In this document: positions 8,492 to 18,981 of the stretch, piece after piece
Layout of the letters: every line of letters begins with the position of its first letter
Numbering within the stretch: the first letter of the stretch is position 1
NCBI GenBank assembly: GCA_021199235.1
Contig: JAJQIL010000037.1
Location: forward strand, 1-64,000
Direction of reading: 5' to 3'
DNA from: Lachnospiraceae bacterium
Lineage (GTDB): Bacteria > Bacillota > Clostridia > Lachnospirales > Lachnospiraceae
DNA length: 64,000 nucleotides
Translations under genes and position numbers: made by a program
Notes under the pieces: generated by a model
What the model was told of the DNA's origin: nothing
The model's input: only the letters and a program-made list of their open reading frames with translations
Database searches by the model: none

Positions 8492-10711
8492 TCACTCTGA
8501 TTTTTTAAAATAAATCTGGAATGCAGGATAATTCCCTCTTTCTATCGGATCACACTCTCCAATAATTTCCTTTATCACATATCCGCCGTACATCAGCGCC
8601 GCACCAGTCAGTTTTATATCGGTACCTGCTACCTGATAAAGTGCAGTCTCTTCTAGTCCCTGCAGTCTGATACACGGAAACTGCGGATTTGCCTGTACAT
8701 GTGTTACCACAACATTCAGTAATGCCTCTGATTTGTCCTCAGCAGCAAATTCCCATGCGGTATAATAATCATCCTTCTGCGGATTCGTCAGACGATAATA
8801 GCTTCCTTTTTGAATCAGCCAATAGTACTCATGAAAATCTTTGATCTGCTGACGTATCTTATCTTTTTCATCTTCTGTCAACTTTGTAAGATCAAGTTCG
8901 TATCCAAAGGTTCCAGACATCGCAACAACACCTCTGGTATGTAAGGAAGCGACTCTTCCAGTCTGATGATTCGGTACTGCAGAGACATGACTGCCCATAC
9001 TGCTGATGGGATATCCATAGGAAGTTCCATGTTGAATTTTCAGTCGCTCGATTGCATCCGAATCGTCAGAGCACCAGATTTGCGGACAATAATAAAGCAT
9101 TCCTGCATCAAATCTGCCCCCGCCTCCGGCACATCCTTCGATCATAAGATCCGGAAAAGCCTTTAAGAGACGCTCCAGAAGGCTGTATGTTCCCAACATA
9201 AATCTGTGAGCTGTTTCCCCCTGACGCTCTGCAGGCAAAATATTGGAATATGCATTTGCCATGGAGCGGTTAAAATCCCACTTTACATATTCAATGTTTG
9301 CATCGGAAAGCACTTTACTGATACAGTCAAAAAGATAATCTATAACTGCCGGATTCCCCATATCAAGAAGCATCTGTTTTCTTGACATCATTGGCTTTCT
9401 GCCCGGATCTGCAAGAACCCACTCCGGATGCGCTCTGTACAGGTCTGAATCTTCATTGATCATCTCAGGCTCAAACCAAAGTCCGAACTTCATGCCAAGT
9501 GCGTTAACTCCATCCGCAATTACCTTCAGTCCTCCCGGCAGCTTCTTTTCATTGACGACCCAGTCTCCAAGACCGGAGTTATCATCATCACGCTTTCCAA
9601 ACCATCCGTCATCGAGAACCATCATCTCAACGCCCAGTTCAGACGCTGCGCTGGCAATATCCAGAATTTTCTGTGTATCAAATCTGAAATACGTTGCCTC
9701 CCAGTTATTAATCAGAACCGGCCTTCTTATAGTCTGGTATTTCGGAGGGCAAACATTATCTCTGATAATTTTATGATAATTCTGACTCAAAGCATTCAGA
9801 CCCTGACTACTGTAAGACAAAATTACCTCTGGGGAATAAAACTCATCCTGCTTTGTCAACTGCCACGAAAAATTCTCATCATGGATTCCTACAACCACCC
9901 GTGTACTTCCTGCCTGATCCATCTCAGCTTCTATTTTGTGATTTCCGGAATATACAAACATAAAGCCATAGCAATCTCCCTGGTGCTCCGTCGCATCCTT
10001 TTCAGAAAGAATCACAAACGGATTCTCATGATGAGAGCTCATGCCGCGTCTGGAAGCAATTGTGTGAATATCGTGTGTCAGTGAAATTCTTTCCATCTGA
10101 CGTTCCATACAATGTCTTCCATGAAAATGCACCAGATCAAATTCCCCATATGGAAAATCGATGCTCATGGACGCCGCTTTTTCCAGTACGAGTGTTTCAT
10201 TTCCGATATTTTTATAAACTGCCCGCCTCGTGATGATATCTTTTTCTTCAAAGACATCATAGATCAGACTTACCTGAAGTCCTGTAATCTCATCTGCAAG
10301 CTCAATCCTGAGTTCTGCTGCCATACAGTCATTCTGTCTTACAGACGGCAGGCCCGGAATCGCTGTTTTCTCTTCAGCAATCACATGAGAAACATATCTT
10401 AAGTCACAGCTTCTGCTTCCATCTGCTGCTTTTACTGACATGGAACTGACTCTATAGTCTCCCACACCGCATCCCGAAAATTCCTGTGGAAGTACATCCA
10501 AAGACATTCCCCGGTCTGACTTTCGCTCATACGGGTTCCCGGAAAACCCCCGATCAGGAAATGTATTCTGAAACCGCATATCCTGACCGAAGGTTTTTCT
10601 GCCATAATACAAATGCTGTACAATTCCAATTTCATTCACACTGATCTGGTACTCTGTATTTACTGTTTCTAATATAAATGTGTTTGCATCCTGATTAAAT
10701 CGAACACCCAT
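8492..10711 (-). CDS. Alpha-galactosidase, GH36
   Basis: MMVLDDGWFGKRDDDNSGLGDW; GLWFEPEMINEDSDLY; YVKWDFNRSM; EGCAGGGGRFD. Confidence 0.96.
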   Translation of the reverse strand: MGVRFNQDANTFILETVNTEYQISVNEIGIVQHLYYGRKTFGQDMRFQNTFPDRGFSGNPYERKSDRGMSLDVLPQEFSGCGVGDYRVSSMSVKAADGSRSCDLRYVSHVIAEEKTAIPGLPSVRQNDCMAAELRIELADEITGLQVSLIYDVFEEKDIITRRAVYKNIGNETLVLEKAASMSIDFPYGEFDLVHFHGRHCMERQMERISLTHDIHTIASRRGMSSHHENPFVILSEKDATEHQGDCYGFMFVYSGNHKIEAEMDQAGSTRVVVGIHDENFSWQLTKQDEFYSPEVILSYSSQGLNALSQNYHKIIRDNVCPPKYQTIRRPVLINNWEATYFRFDTQKILDIASAASELGVEMMVLDDGWFGKRDDDNSGLGDWVVNEKKLPGGLKVIADGVNALGMKFGLWFEPEMINEDSDLYRAHPEWVLADPGRKPMMSRKQMLLDMGNPAVIDYLFDCISKVLSDANIEYVKWDFNRSMANAYSNILPAERQGETAHRFMLGTYSLLERLLKAFPDLMIEGCAGGGGRFDAGMLYYCPQIWCSDDSDAIERLKIQHGTSYGYPISSMGSHVSAVPNHQTGRVASLHTRGVVAMSGTFGYELDLTKLTEDEKDKIRQQIKDFHEYYWLIQKGSYYRLTNPQKDDYYTAWEFAAEDKSEALLNVVVTHVQANPQFPCIRLQGLEETALYQVAGTDIKLTGAALMYGGYVIKEIIGECDPIERGNYPAFQIYFKKSE

Positions 10712-10736
10712 GCTTTAACCCCTTTTACGTTGTTCT

Positions 10737-11621
10737 TTATCCCTTAACACTTCCAAGTACAAGTCCTTTTGTGAAATACTTCTGCAGGAATGGATATACC
10801 AGCATAATTGGCAATGCTCCCAGGAAAAGCTGTGCCGCTCTTCCCGTTCTTGCATTCATCTGTGCAAGTAAAGATGCTATATCTGCAGATTTATTCGTAA
10901 GTAATAATGTATCGAAATCCTTGATCACTGACTGCAGATAGGTCTGCAGCGGATACATGTCTTCACTCATATAAATCATACCGCTAAACCAGTCATTCCA
11001 GTGATTTACCATACAGAACAGTCCTACTGTTGCCAGGGACGGCTTCAAAAGCGGAAGAATGATTTTCGTAAGTGTCTGAAATGGAGTTGCCCCATCAAGT
11101 GCCGCAGCCTCTTCGATTTCATCCGGGAGCTCACGAATAAAGTTCATAAGAATAATCATATTGCTTACCGGAAGTGCTCCAGGCAGGATCAATGCCCACA
11201 TGGTATTTTTAAGTCCGAGTCCCGATACAACCAGATAAGTAGGAATCATTCCTCCTCCCACCAGCATGGTGATCATAAAGAAATAGACATAAATTTTTCT
11301 TCCTAACAACTGACCCGGCTTATCTCTGGAAAGTGGGTATGCTACAAGCACCATTAACGTTAAATTTAATCCGGTTTCCAGGAGTACTCTGAGTATAGAT
11401 ATGCCCATAGCCCTGAAAAATTTTCCTGATGTCAACACATATTTATAAGAAGAAAGAGTGAAATCAACTGGCCAGAATCCAACTTTTCCGGCAGCTACCG
11501 CTGTACTTCCACTGAAAGAAACAGCCAGCAGATTTATAAAAGGCAGCACGCAGGTTGAACAAATCAGGCCCAGGAAAATTGCATTGACGATATGAAATGC
11601 TGTATTTTTTTTCTTTTTCAT
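10737..11621 (-). CDS. Carbohydrate ABC transporter permease (MalG/LplC type)
   Basis: Multi-TM; EEAAALDGATPFQTLTKIILPLLKPSLATV EAA loop. Confidence 0.93.
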   Translation of the reverse strand: MKKKKNTAFHIVNAIFLGLICSTCVLPFINLLAVSFSGSTAVAAGKVGFWPVDFTLSSYKYVLTSGKFFRAMGISILRVLLETGLNLTLMVLVAYPLSRDKPGQLLGRKIYVYFFMITMLVGGGMIPTYLVVSGLGLKNTMWALILPGALPVSNMIILMNFIRELPDEIEEAAALDGATPFQTLTKIILPLLKPSLATVGLFCMVNHWNDWFSGMIYMSEDMYPLQTYLQSVIKDFDTLLLTNKSADIASLLAQMNARTGRAAQLFLGALPIMLVYPFLQKYFTKGLVLGSVKG

Positions 11622-11630
11622 CGCAACCTC

Positions 11631-12533
11631 CTACCAGATTTTATATCCGGCAAATTTATCTGCCAGTTTATAGGAAACCAATACAAGCATACAAGAGATA
11701 GCTGACTTAAACAATCCTACCGCAGCTCCCACCGAATACTGTGCCTGTTCAATACCAAGACGATAAATATAAGTATCAATGATATCGCCATGTTCATAGA
11801 CAATCGGTGAATACAGATTATAAATCTGATCAAATCCTGCATTAAATACATTTCCCAAAGCCAGAACCAACATCAGGACCATGATTGGTTTCAACATAGG
11901 AATTGTCACGTACCAGATTCTCTGCCATCTTGTCGCTCCATCCATTTCTGCTGATTCATACAGTCCCGGATCAATTCCCGTCAGCGAAGCCATATACACA
12001 ACGGTACCGTAGCCAAAACCCTTCCAAACATCGGTAACAATCATCGTCCATGGAAAAATCTTATCACTTCCAAGAAAGTTTATAGTTCCAAGCCCCATTG
12101 CGCTGAGTGCAGTATTAACAATGCCATCATTTCCGAGCAAGTCCATAATTAAACCGGCTACAATTACCCAGGAAAGGAAATTAGGAATATAAATCAAAGT
12201 CTGATAGAGTCTTTTCAATTTATCCGAAACCATCTCATTTAAAAGAATTGCTACAAATACCGGTACAACAATTCCAAGAATCAGCTTGATTACTGAAATA
12301 ACAATCGTATTGCGTATCGTTCTTAAAAAGGTAGGCTGCGAAAACAAATATGTAAAATTCTGTAAGCCAACCCAGGGTGAATTGAAGCCAAGTCCTGGAT
12401 TGTATTTTTCAAATGCAATAATCAGACCATACAGCGGAATATAGCTGAATATAAATACTAAAATCACTGCAGGGAGCAGCATAATATGATACTGCCACTG
12501 ATTTTTCAGTTGTGTTTTTAACCCCTTTTTCAT
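11631..12533 (-). CDS. Carbohydrate ABC transporter permease (LplB type)
   Basis: MKKGLKTQLKNQWQYHIMLLPAVI...YESAEMDGATRWQRIWYVTIPMLKPI; start at 12533 preferred. Confidence 0.92.
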   Translation of the reverse strand: MKKGLKTQLKNQWQYHIMLLPAVILVFIFSYIPLYGLIIAFEKYNPGLGFNSPWVGLQNFTYLFSQPTFLRTIRNTIVISVIKLILGIVVPVFVAILLNEMVSDKLKRLYQTLIYIPNFLSWVIVAGLIMDLLGNDGIVNTALSAMGLGTINFLGSDKIFPWTMIVTDVWKGFGYGTVVYMASLTGIDPGLYESAEMDGATRWQRIWYVTIPMLKPIMVLMLVLALGNVFNAGFDQIYNLYSPIVYEHGDIIDTYIYRLGIEQAQYSVGAAVGLFKSAISCMLVLVSYKLADKFAGYKIW

Positions 12534-12547
12534 AGCCTGCCTCCCAA

Positions 12548-14182
12548 CTATTGCTCTGCTCCATACATGGTATTCACATCTGCTGTAACTGTATCTCCAC
12601 CTGCAGCTTTCCAATTTGCTACAATTGTATCAAAGTAATCAATATCTTCCACTCCAGTAATAATCTTTGTAAAGCCTTCCGTCAGAATATCATTCAATGT
12701 ACTTCCCATTGTATTAAGTGATTCCGGATTTGCTCCCCATATCTTATTCTTAACATACTGCTCATTATCTACATATTCTTTTGCAATCCCATAAGCAGAT
12801 CGCTCATTTCCCTGCTGGAGCCAGTCACCTACACCTGTGCTGTCTGCATTTTCAACCCATCTCATACAAGCACTGATCTTGGATCCGTTCTTTCCATAAG
12901 CAGAAACATCAATATCTTCTTCACCAGCAAGGTATTTGTCTACGGCCTCCTTTACTTCCACAAACTGATTGTAATCTGTCTGCGGGTTAATTACATTCAG
13001 ACCAAATGGGATATTTGTATAACTGTTATCAAATAATTTCAGAATAAAGTCGATGTCTTCGTTTCCAATTGCATCATCCATCATGTAGCAGAAAAAATTA
13101 ATCAATTTCATTGCTGCTTCCGGATGCTCACAATTCTTGTTGATTACAATATATCCACGATTTCCAAAGCTTACGCTTGCCTTAACCGGATCTCCTGAGA
13201 TTGTCGGAATCTCATATGGCTCAAAGATCGCTTCTTTTCCAAGATTGTCAACTACATATGGTACCGGGTTATATCCCAGCCACTGTGCCCAGAAAATAAT
13301 TCCACATTTTCCATTGATCAATTCCTGACTTACTGCCTCCCAGTCATCTGTTGTCATATTCGGATTGATTAATCCTTCTTTATAAAGTTCTGCATATGCT
13401 GCCAGCGCCTCTTTCATTTCCGGCTGCACATTTCCATACTGAATTCCATCATCCGTATCAATCCAGATATCCGGATTTGCCCCATACGCAAGCGCAAATT
13501 TCTTAAATCCATCAATCGACTGATTTTCTCCAAATCCATATGCACCGTAATTCTCTTTAAATGCTTTCGCAATGTTAATAACATCTTCCATAGACTGCGG
13601 ATCCGCAAGTCCCAGTTCATCCTTCCAGTCTTTTCTGATCCATACATACTGGAACTGATCGATAATACCGTAGCTTTCCTGTGGGAGACCATATAATTTA
13701 CCATCAAATACACCGGTCTGATATGTATCCGGATCATATTCATAGTATCCCTTTAAGGTATCTGATCCGTAATAATCCAGAAGTTGTGTCAGATCCATAA
13801 TCATGTCTGCCTCAACAAGCTGCTGAAGCTGTGTAGCATCTACATGAAACACATCCGGAAGATCACCGTCAGCAATAGCAAGATTTAATTTTGTGCCGTA
13901 ATCATTGCTTACCCAGAGATTTTCTACATTGATATTAAACTTGTCCTTGTACGCATCGTACCATGCATTATCATCCCAGTCTTCTCCATCATAGAACACG
14001 GTTCCGGTATTTTCTTCTACAACGGTTGTCAGTGTAACTTCCTCATCGTATTTCGCCCAGATATCATCCGGTTTTTCTAAAGCAACTGCCTCATTTGTTT
14101 CTTCATTTTTCTTTCCGCATCCAGACAATACAGATGCTGCCATCACTGCTGCAACTCCAAACAATACCCACTTTCTCTTCAT
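12548..14182 (-). CDS. Extracellular solute-binding lipoprotein of sugar ABC transporter
   Basis: Lipobox MKRKWVLFGVAAVMAASVLSGCGKK; solute-binding fold; immediately upstream of the permeases. Confidence 0.92.
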   Translation of the reverse strand: MKRKWVLFGVAAVMAASVLSGCGKKNEETNEAVALEKPDDIWAKYDEEVTLTTVVEENTGTVFYDGEDWDDNAWYDAYKDKFNINVENLWVSNDYGTKLNLAIADGDLPDVFHVDATQLQQLVEADMIMDLTQLLDYYGSDTLKGYYEYDPDTYQTGVFDGKLYGLPQESYGIIDQFQYVWIRKDWKDELGLADPQSMEDVINIAKAFKENYGAYGFGENQSIDGFKKFALAYGANPDIWIDTDDGIQYGNVQPEMKEALAAYAELYKEGLINPNMTTDDWEAVSQELINGKCGIIFWAQWLGYNPVPYVVDNLGKEAIFEPYEIPTISGDPVKASVSFGNRGYIVINKNCEHPEAAMKLINFFCYMMDDAIGNEDIDFILKLFDNSYTNIPFGLNVINPQTDYNQFVEVKEAVDKYLAGEEDIDVSAYGKNGSKISACMRWVENADSTGVGDWLQQGNERSAYGIAKEYVDNEQYVKNKIWGANPESLNTMGSTLNDILTEGFTKIITGVEDIDYFDTIVANWKAAGGDTVTADVNTMYGAEQ

Positions 14183-14335
14183 TTTTCTTCTCTCCTTTCG
14201 TCAGATACCCTTCGTCCTATATAAGGTTGTAAATATTGTATATTGAAAGTTCTTAAAAAAAAATGGTTCAAAAATAGCATTTTATGTTATAGTAAATATG
14301 TCTTTTTGAATAATTTTATGTGAAAGGGAATACCT

Positions 14336-15226
14336 ATGAATCCAAAACTTACTTCTCGATATACAGATTGTGCAAGTTATAAATGTTTAGAAAATTTAAG
14401 GGAAAATTCTCTGGAATTATCCCTGGTTCATTGTGGGAAAGAACAATGTACTCCTCAACACTACTGTACCGGAAAAAGAGATGAATATATCATCCACTTT
14501 GTAGTAAATGGTTCCGGAACTTATTCTACTGGAGGTCGATCCTATAAGGTTACCGCCGGTCAAATGTTTCTGCTGTATCCTGATACAGAGAACTCATATG
14601 TTTCAGACACGAATGATCCATGGACTTATGTATGGGTTGGATTTAAGGGGATCCTTTCTGACAATCTGATCTATCGCTGCGGTTTTATCAAAGATCATCT
14701 TGTTTTAGATTGTCCTGACATGGAGCCAGTATTGAGCTATTTTGAAAAAATGCTTGAATATCGCCAGCTAACTTTCACAAATGATATTCGACGTCACAGC
14801 ATTCTTATGGAGCTTTTTGCCTTTTTAATTGATGAAAGAAAAACGAATTCTTCCAACGTTGAAAATCTTTCCGGTGACTACAGCTCAAATATTTATGTTT
14901 CACACGCAATCCAATATATTCAAAATTTCTATCATCAGGAAATTACGGTTCCTATTGTCGCTGAATATGTTGGTATCAGCAGAGCTCATTTAAATAATTC
15001 CTTTCAAAAAGAACTGGGCATTTCTGTTCAGAAATTTATTATGGATTATCGTCTTCATAAAGCAGCTCATCAACTGGTAAGCACTACAGATTCAGTCACA
15101 AAAATTGCCGCTGATGTAGGGTATTCAGACTCTCTGGTATTCTCAAAAGCATTTAAAAAGAAGTTCCATGTAAGTCCCAAAAACTATAGAACTGAACACG
15201 GAACCTTAGATTCAAATATTTTTTAA
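14336..15226 (+). CDS. AraC-family transcriptional regulator
   Basis: Cupin-like N-terminus and C-terminal double HTH (VAEYVGISRAHLNNSFQKELGISVQKFIMDYRL...IAADVGYSDSLVFSKAFKKKFHVSPKNYR); divergent from sugar operon. Confidence 0.95.
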   Translation: MNPKLTSRYTDCASYKCLENLRENSLELSLVHCGKEQCTPQHYCTGKRDEYIIHFVVNGSGTYSTGGRSYKVTAGQMFLLYPDTENSYVSDTNDPWTYVWVGFKGILSDNLIYRCGFIKDHLVLDCPDMEPVLSYFEKMLEYRQLTFTNDIRRHSILMELFAFLIDERKTNSSNVENLSGDYSSNIYVSHAIQYIQNFYHQEITVPIVAEYVGISRAHLNNSFQKELGISVQKFIMDYRLHKAAHQLVSTTDSVTKIAADVGYSDSLVFSKAFKKKFHVSPKNYRTEHGTLDSNIF

Positions 15227-15249
15227 CAAACAGAAAATCTTTGAGCAAT

Positions 15250-16011
15250 TCAGGCAATCAGATCCAGGCATATTTTTATGAAGAATATGACCAGAACAAC
15301 CAGCATCAGCGGCTTCACAGATTTTGCTCCCCACCGCGCAAAGAACCATGTGCCTGCATAATTCCCTGCTACGCTGAAACATCCTGCCGCCAGCCCCAGA
15401 ATCAAAATCACTTTTCCATTCAGAAGATAAACAGCCAGCGCTGTGAGATTCGTTGTCAGATTGATTACCTTTGCCACTCCATTTGCTGATGTAAGCCGCA
15501 TATGGGCAACCGCAGTCAGCAGCAGCAACAGAAATGTACCTGTTCCCGGACCATAAAAGCCATCGTAAACACCAATCACCGCTGCAACGGCCATACTTAA
15601 AATCGTGGTTATCTTCTCACTATAAGGAGTCTTCTGTATATCAAGCGAATGGCAGCGCATCACATAAAACGCAGTAACCGGCAGGATGACCAGCATAATG
15701 ATTTTGAAATATTCATCGCTGATCATCAATGCCAGATTGGCTCCGGCGCTGGAGCCAAGCAAAGCACATATGACACACAAAGCGGCCTGTTTCCAGATGA
15801 TATATCCGTTTCTGGCAAATCGCCAGGTTGCCAGCGCGGTTCCCATGCCCGAACTGAGTTTGTTTGTGCCAATCGCCATATGCACAGGAAGGCCGGCGAT
15901 CATATAGGCCGGCAGGGAAATCAACCCGCCCCCGCCTGCAACCGCATCCACAAAACCTGCCAGGAACACCAGCGGGCATATAATCATAAACTGCAGCGCA
16001 GTGATTTCCAT
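15250..16011 (-). CDS. TSUP family (TauE/SafE-like) permease
   Basis: FLAGFVDAVAGGGGLISLPAYMIAGLPVHMAIGTNKLSSGMGTA; GFYGPGTGTF. Confidence 0.93.
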   Translation of the reverse strand: MEITALQFMIICPLVFLAGFVDAVAGGGGLISLPAYMIAGLPVHMAIGTNKLSSGMGTALATWRFARNGYIIWKQAALCVICALLGSSAGANLALMISDEYFKIIMLVILPVTAFYVMRCHSLDIQKTPYSEKITTILSMAVAAVIGVYDGFYGPGTGTFLLLLLTAVAHMRLTSANGVAKVINLTTNLTALAVYLLNGKVILILGLAAGCFSVAGNYAGTWFFARWGAKSVKPLMLVVLVIFFIKICLDLIA

Positions 16012-16026
16012 ACAACGCCTCCGCAG

Positions 16027-16590
16027 TTATTTCAGTTTCAGGCCATCTCTGAACGCTTCGCCTACCCGCTCCGTAACCTTATAATATCCATGTGTATATG
16101 GGTCAAAGGCGATTGCGGAAACTTTTGAAATATTCACCTTGTCGCCATCCATAACAGCTTCATCCGCGCTCGTATTGACTACTTTACCTATCACCCCGCA
16201 ACCGTATTCTCCATCCTGATATTCGATAAACTCGCACTCCATGCACAGGGGAAATTCGTTGATGATCGGGGCATCCACATATTCCGACTTTGTCGTGGTC
16301 AGACCGCTCTTTTCAAATTTATTCACAGTATTATTCCCGGATACGACACCAAAATAATCCGCTTCCACTACGTGCGCTGCATCCGCAATACTTACCGTAA
16401 AAGCTTTTCTTGCCTTGATATTCTTTACCGTCTTATGTGACTCCGTCAGGTTCAAAATCACCTGATTTCTTTCAAGCATGGTTCCCCAGGCGGCGTTCAT
16501 GACATTAACACTTCCATCCTCGTTGTAGGTTGCAATCATCAGCACCGGCATTGGAAAAATTGCTTCCGTAGTCTTTATATCTTTTCTCAT
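16027..16590 (-). CDS. Flavin reductase family protein
   Basis: PMPVLMIATYNEDGSVNVMNAAWGTMLERNQVILNLTESHKTVKNI; MRKDI start at 16590. Confidence 0.88.
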   Translation of the reverse strand: MRKDIKTTEAIFPMPVLMIATYNEDGSVNVMNAAWGTMLERNQVILNLTESHKTVKNIKARKAFTVSIADAAHVVEADYFGVVSGNNTVNKFEKSGLTTTKSEYVDAPIINEFPLCMECEFIEYQDGEYGCGVIGKVVNTSADEAVMDGDKVNISKVSAIAFDPYTHGYYKVTERVGEAFRDGLKLK

Positions 16591-16664
16591 TTCGATAAAC
16601 CTCCTGAATTTTTTCTGATTGCCCTTTGGCTGCACCTATGCTATCATAGCGTCAAATTTAAAAC

Positions 16665-16691
16665 AAGTACCAACTTTTATGTCAGGTACTT
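16665..16691. promoter_or_regulatory. Perfect inverted repeat AAGTACC-N13-GGTACTT, candidate HxlR operator
   Basis: Dyad between the divergent flavin reductase and HxlR genes. Confidence 0.6.
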
Positions 16692-16708
16692 ACCTGGAGG
16701 TAAGCGTA

Positions 16709-17062
16709 ATGAAAAATATAGAAACCGCAAACTTTGAAGACACCGGGTATTGCTATACTCTGTCCCTTATTTCCGGCAAATATAAGCCGATTATTCTTTA
16801 CTGCCTGATGGAATACGAGCCGGTGCGCTTTAACCAGATGCGGAGATATCTGAAAAACGTGGCGGATAAAACGCTGAGCCAAAATCTCAAAGAACTGGAA
16901 GCTGACGATCTGCTCATTCGCCATGAATACCCGCAAATCCCTCCGAAAGTGGAGTATTCACTCACGGAAAGAGGGCATTCGCTGGTTCGCGTGTTGGATA
17001 AACTGTGCGATTGGGGAAATGAAAACCGGCGCTTGTGCAATGATCAATCATTGAAAATCTGA
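16709..17062 (+). CDS. HxlR-family transcriptional regulator
   Basis: MKNIETANFEDTGYCYTLSLISGKYKPIILYCLM...LKELEADDLLIRHEYPQIPPKVEYSLTERG. Confidence 0.92.
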   Translation: MKNIETANFEDTGYCYTLSLISGKYKPIILYCLMEYEPVRFNQMRRYLKNVADKTLSQNLKELEADDLLIRHEYPQIPPKVEYSLTERGHSLVRVLDKLCDWGNENRRLCNDQSLKI

Positions 17063-18981
17063 TGACGGCTGACTGGACTGCTCATAAAAAACCATCCCTC
17101 ATTTCTTTTCCAATTCAACAGCAATGCTGAATTTATAATTACAAAAACCGATCCGGCGTTGTGGACAAGAGCGCCAACGACCGGGTTCAATATACCTGTG
17201 ATCGCAAGGGTAATTGCGATAAAGTTGAGTGTCATAGAGAATGTCATATTCAAACGTATGGTGGTCATCATTCGTTTAGAAAGCGCTACAAGATGCGGCA
17301 GTTCTTCCACTTTATCGTCTACCAGTGCAATATCAGCGGCATCCACCGCAATATCACTTCCGATACCACCCATAGCAATTCCAATGTCCGCCTTTTTCAG
17401 TGCCGGAGCATCGTTTACGCCATCACCGATCATGCAGACCGATTCCTGCTTTTCCTGATAAGAACCGATCCATTTTAGCTTATCTTCCGGCAGACACTCT
17501 GCATGGACTTCCTCGATATGCAGCTGCCCGGCAATCGAAACAGCTGCTTCTTCATTGTCTCCGGTCAGCAGTACAGGTTCTATAGAAAGGTGCTTGAGCT
17601 GGTCGATCATAGAAGCACTATTCTCCCGAGGCGTATCGGAAAGGACAAGGAAGCCGGCCAGTTTTTTGTCTGCACTCACATAGATCACCGTGCATCCCTG
17701 TTTCAGGAATGCTTTTGTTTCCGTAAGCACTGCTTCTGTGACTGCGATATTCTTTTCCGCCATCATTTCATAATTACCGGCAAGAATCGCTGTCCCGTTA
17801 ATCACAGCAGATACCCCGCGTCCCGGCAGCATGGCAAACTGATCGCAGGGTGGAAGGACTTTCCCCGTCTCTGTGCTGTAGCTCTTTACAATTGCCCTGC
17901 CCAGCGGATGCTCCGACAGCTGTTCTGCGGCGGCGCAAAGAGAGTAGAGTTCCTCAGAGGACAGCTCCGGAAGAATGCTTTTTGCACAAATAACCTTCGG
18001 CGTTCCATAGGTGAGGGTTCCTGTTTTGTCAAACGTGATCTTTTCCGCCTTCGCCAACCGTTCCAGTGCGTCTCCTTCTTTCACAAGAAAGCCATGCTTC
18101 GCGGCATTTCCGATTGCCGCCATGATTGCTGTCGGCGTCGCCAGAACCAGCGCACAGGGGCAGAACACGACCAGAATCGTTACAGCCCGGATAATCTGTC
18201 CGGTCACAAGCCAGATGATGGCCGCGGCAGAAAGCGCGATCACCACGATCCAGGTCGCCCAGCGGTCTGCAATCCCCACAATTTTTGCTTTTCCGGCATC
18301 TGCCGACTGTACCAGGCGTATCATTCTCTGGATGGAGCTGTCTTCGCCGACCTTTGTCGCTTCCATATCAAATGCTCCGAACTGATTGACCGTTCCGGAG
18401 GAAACCTCATCACCGGCTGTCTTATCTACCGGCATGGATTCGCCGGTCATTACCGCCTGATTGATGGAAGTCTGGCCAGAAAGGATTACGCCGTCCACCG
18501 GGATCGTCTCCCCCGGAAGAACCCGGATTTTATCGCCAACTCTGACCTGCATGGATGGGACAATCTTTTCCATACCATACGAGTCCAGTATCCGGGCCGT
18601 CGTCGGGGTCAGCTTTACGAGCTTCTCAATGCCGCTTCTCGCTTTCGCAACAGTCAATTCTTCCAGAAGACCCCCAAGCTGCATAATGACCGCCACCTCA
18701 CCGGCTGCAAAAATTTCTCCGGTAATCACCGAGGCGATCAATGCAATGGAGACAAGGACATCCGCTTTGATGTCGAACGCCGTCACAAGGCCAATGATGG
18801 CTTCCATAATGATCGGAATTCCGCAAAATACAATAGCGATCCATGCGGCATCAAAAGGAAATGGCGACCATCCGGTCAGGCTGCATAGGACCGCTGCCCC
18901 TGATATGATAAGGAAAATAATATCCTTTTTGATTCCACCTGATTCTAATACCCATTCAAGTCTGGATATCGCTGCTTTCAT
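17044..18981 (-). CDS. Heavy-metal-translocating P1B-type ATPase
   Basis: VVFCPCALVLATPTAI (CPC), TFDKTGTLTYG, MIGDGVNDAPALKKADIGIAMG. Confidence 0.96.
   Translation of the reverse strand: MKAAISRLEWVLESGGIKKDIIFLIISGAAVLCSLTGWSPFPFDAAWIAIVFCGIPIIMEAIIGLVTAFDIKADVLVSIALIASVITGEIFAAGEVAVIMQLGGLLEELTVAKARSGIEKLVKLTPTTARILDSYGMEKIVPSMQVRVGDKIRVLPGETIPVDGVILSGQTSINQAVMTGESMPVDKTAGDEVSSGTVNQFGAFDMEATKVGEDSSIQRMIRLVQSADAGKAKIVGIADRWATWIVVIALSAAAIIWLVTGQIIRAVTILVVFCPCALVLATPTAIMAAIGNAAKHGFLVKEGDALERLAKAEKITFDKTGTLTYGTPKVICAKSILPELSSEELYSLCAAAEQLSEHPLGRAIVKSYSTETGKVLPPCDQFAMLPGRGVSAVINGTAILAGNYEMMAEKNIAVTEAVLTETKAFLKQGCTVIYVSADKKLAGFLVLSDTPRENSASMIDQLKHLSIEPVLLTGDNEEAAVSIAGQLHIEEVHAECLPEDKLKWIGSYQEKQESVCMIGDGVNDAPALKKADIGIAMGGIGSDIAVDAADIALVDDKVEELPHLVALSKRMMTTIRLNMTFSMTLNFIAITLAITGILNPVVGALVHNAGSVFVIINSALLLNWKRNEGWFFMSSPVSRHQIFND

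Noticed and set aside
17503-18888. 461-aa plus-strand ORF opposite the P-type ATPase
   Set aside because: Antisense of a strongly supported P1B ATPase; no recognisable domain.
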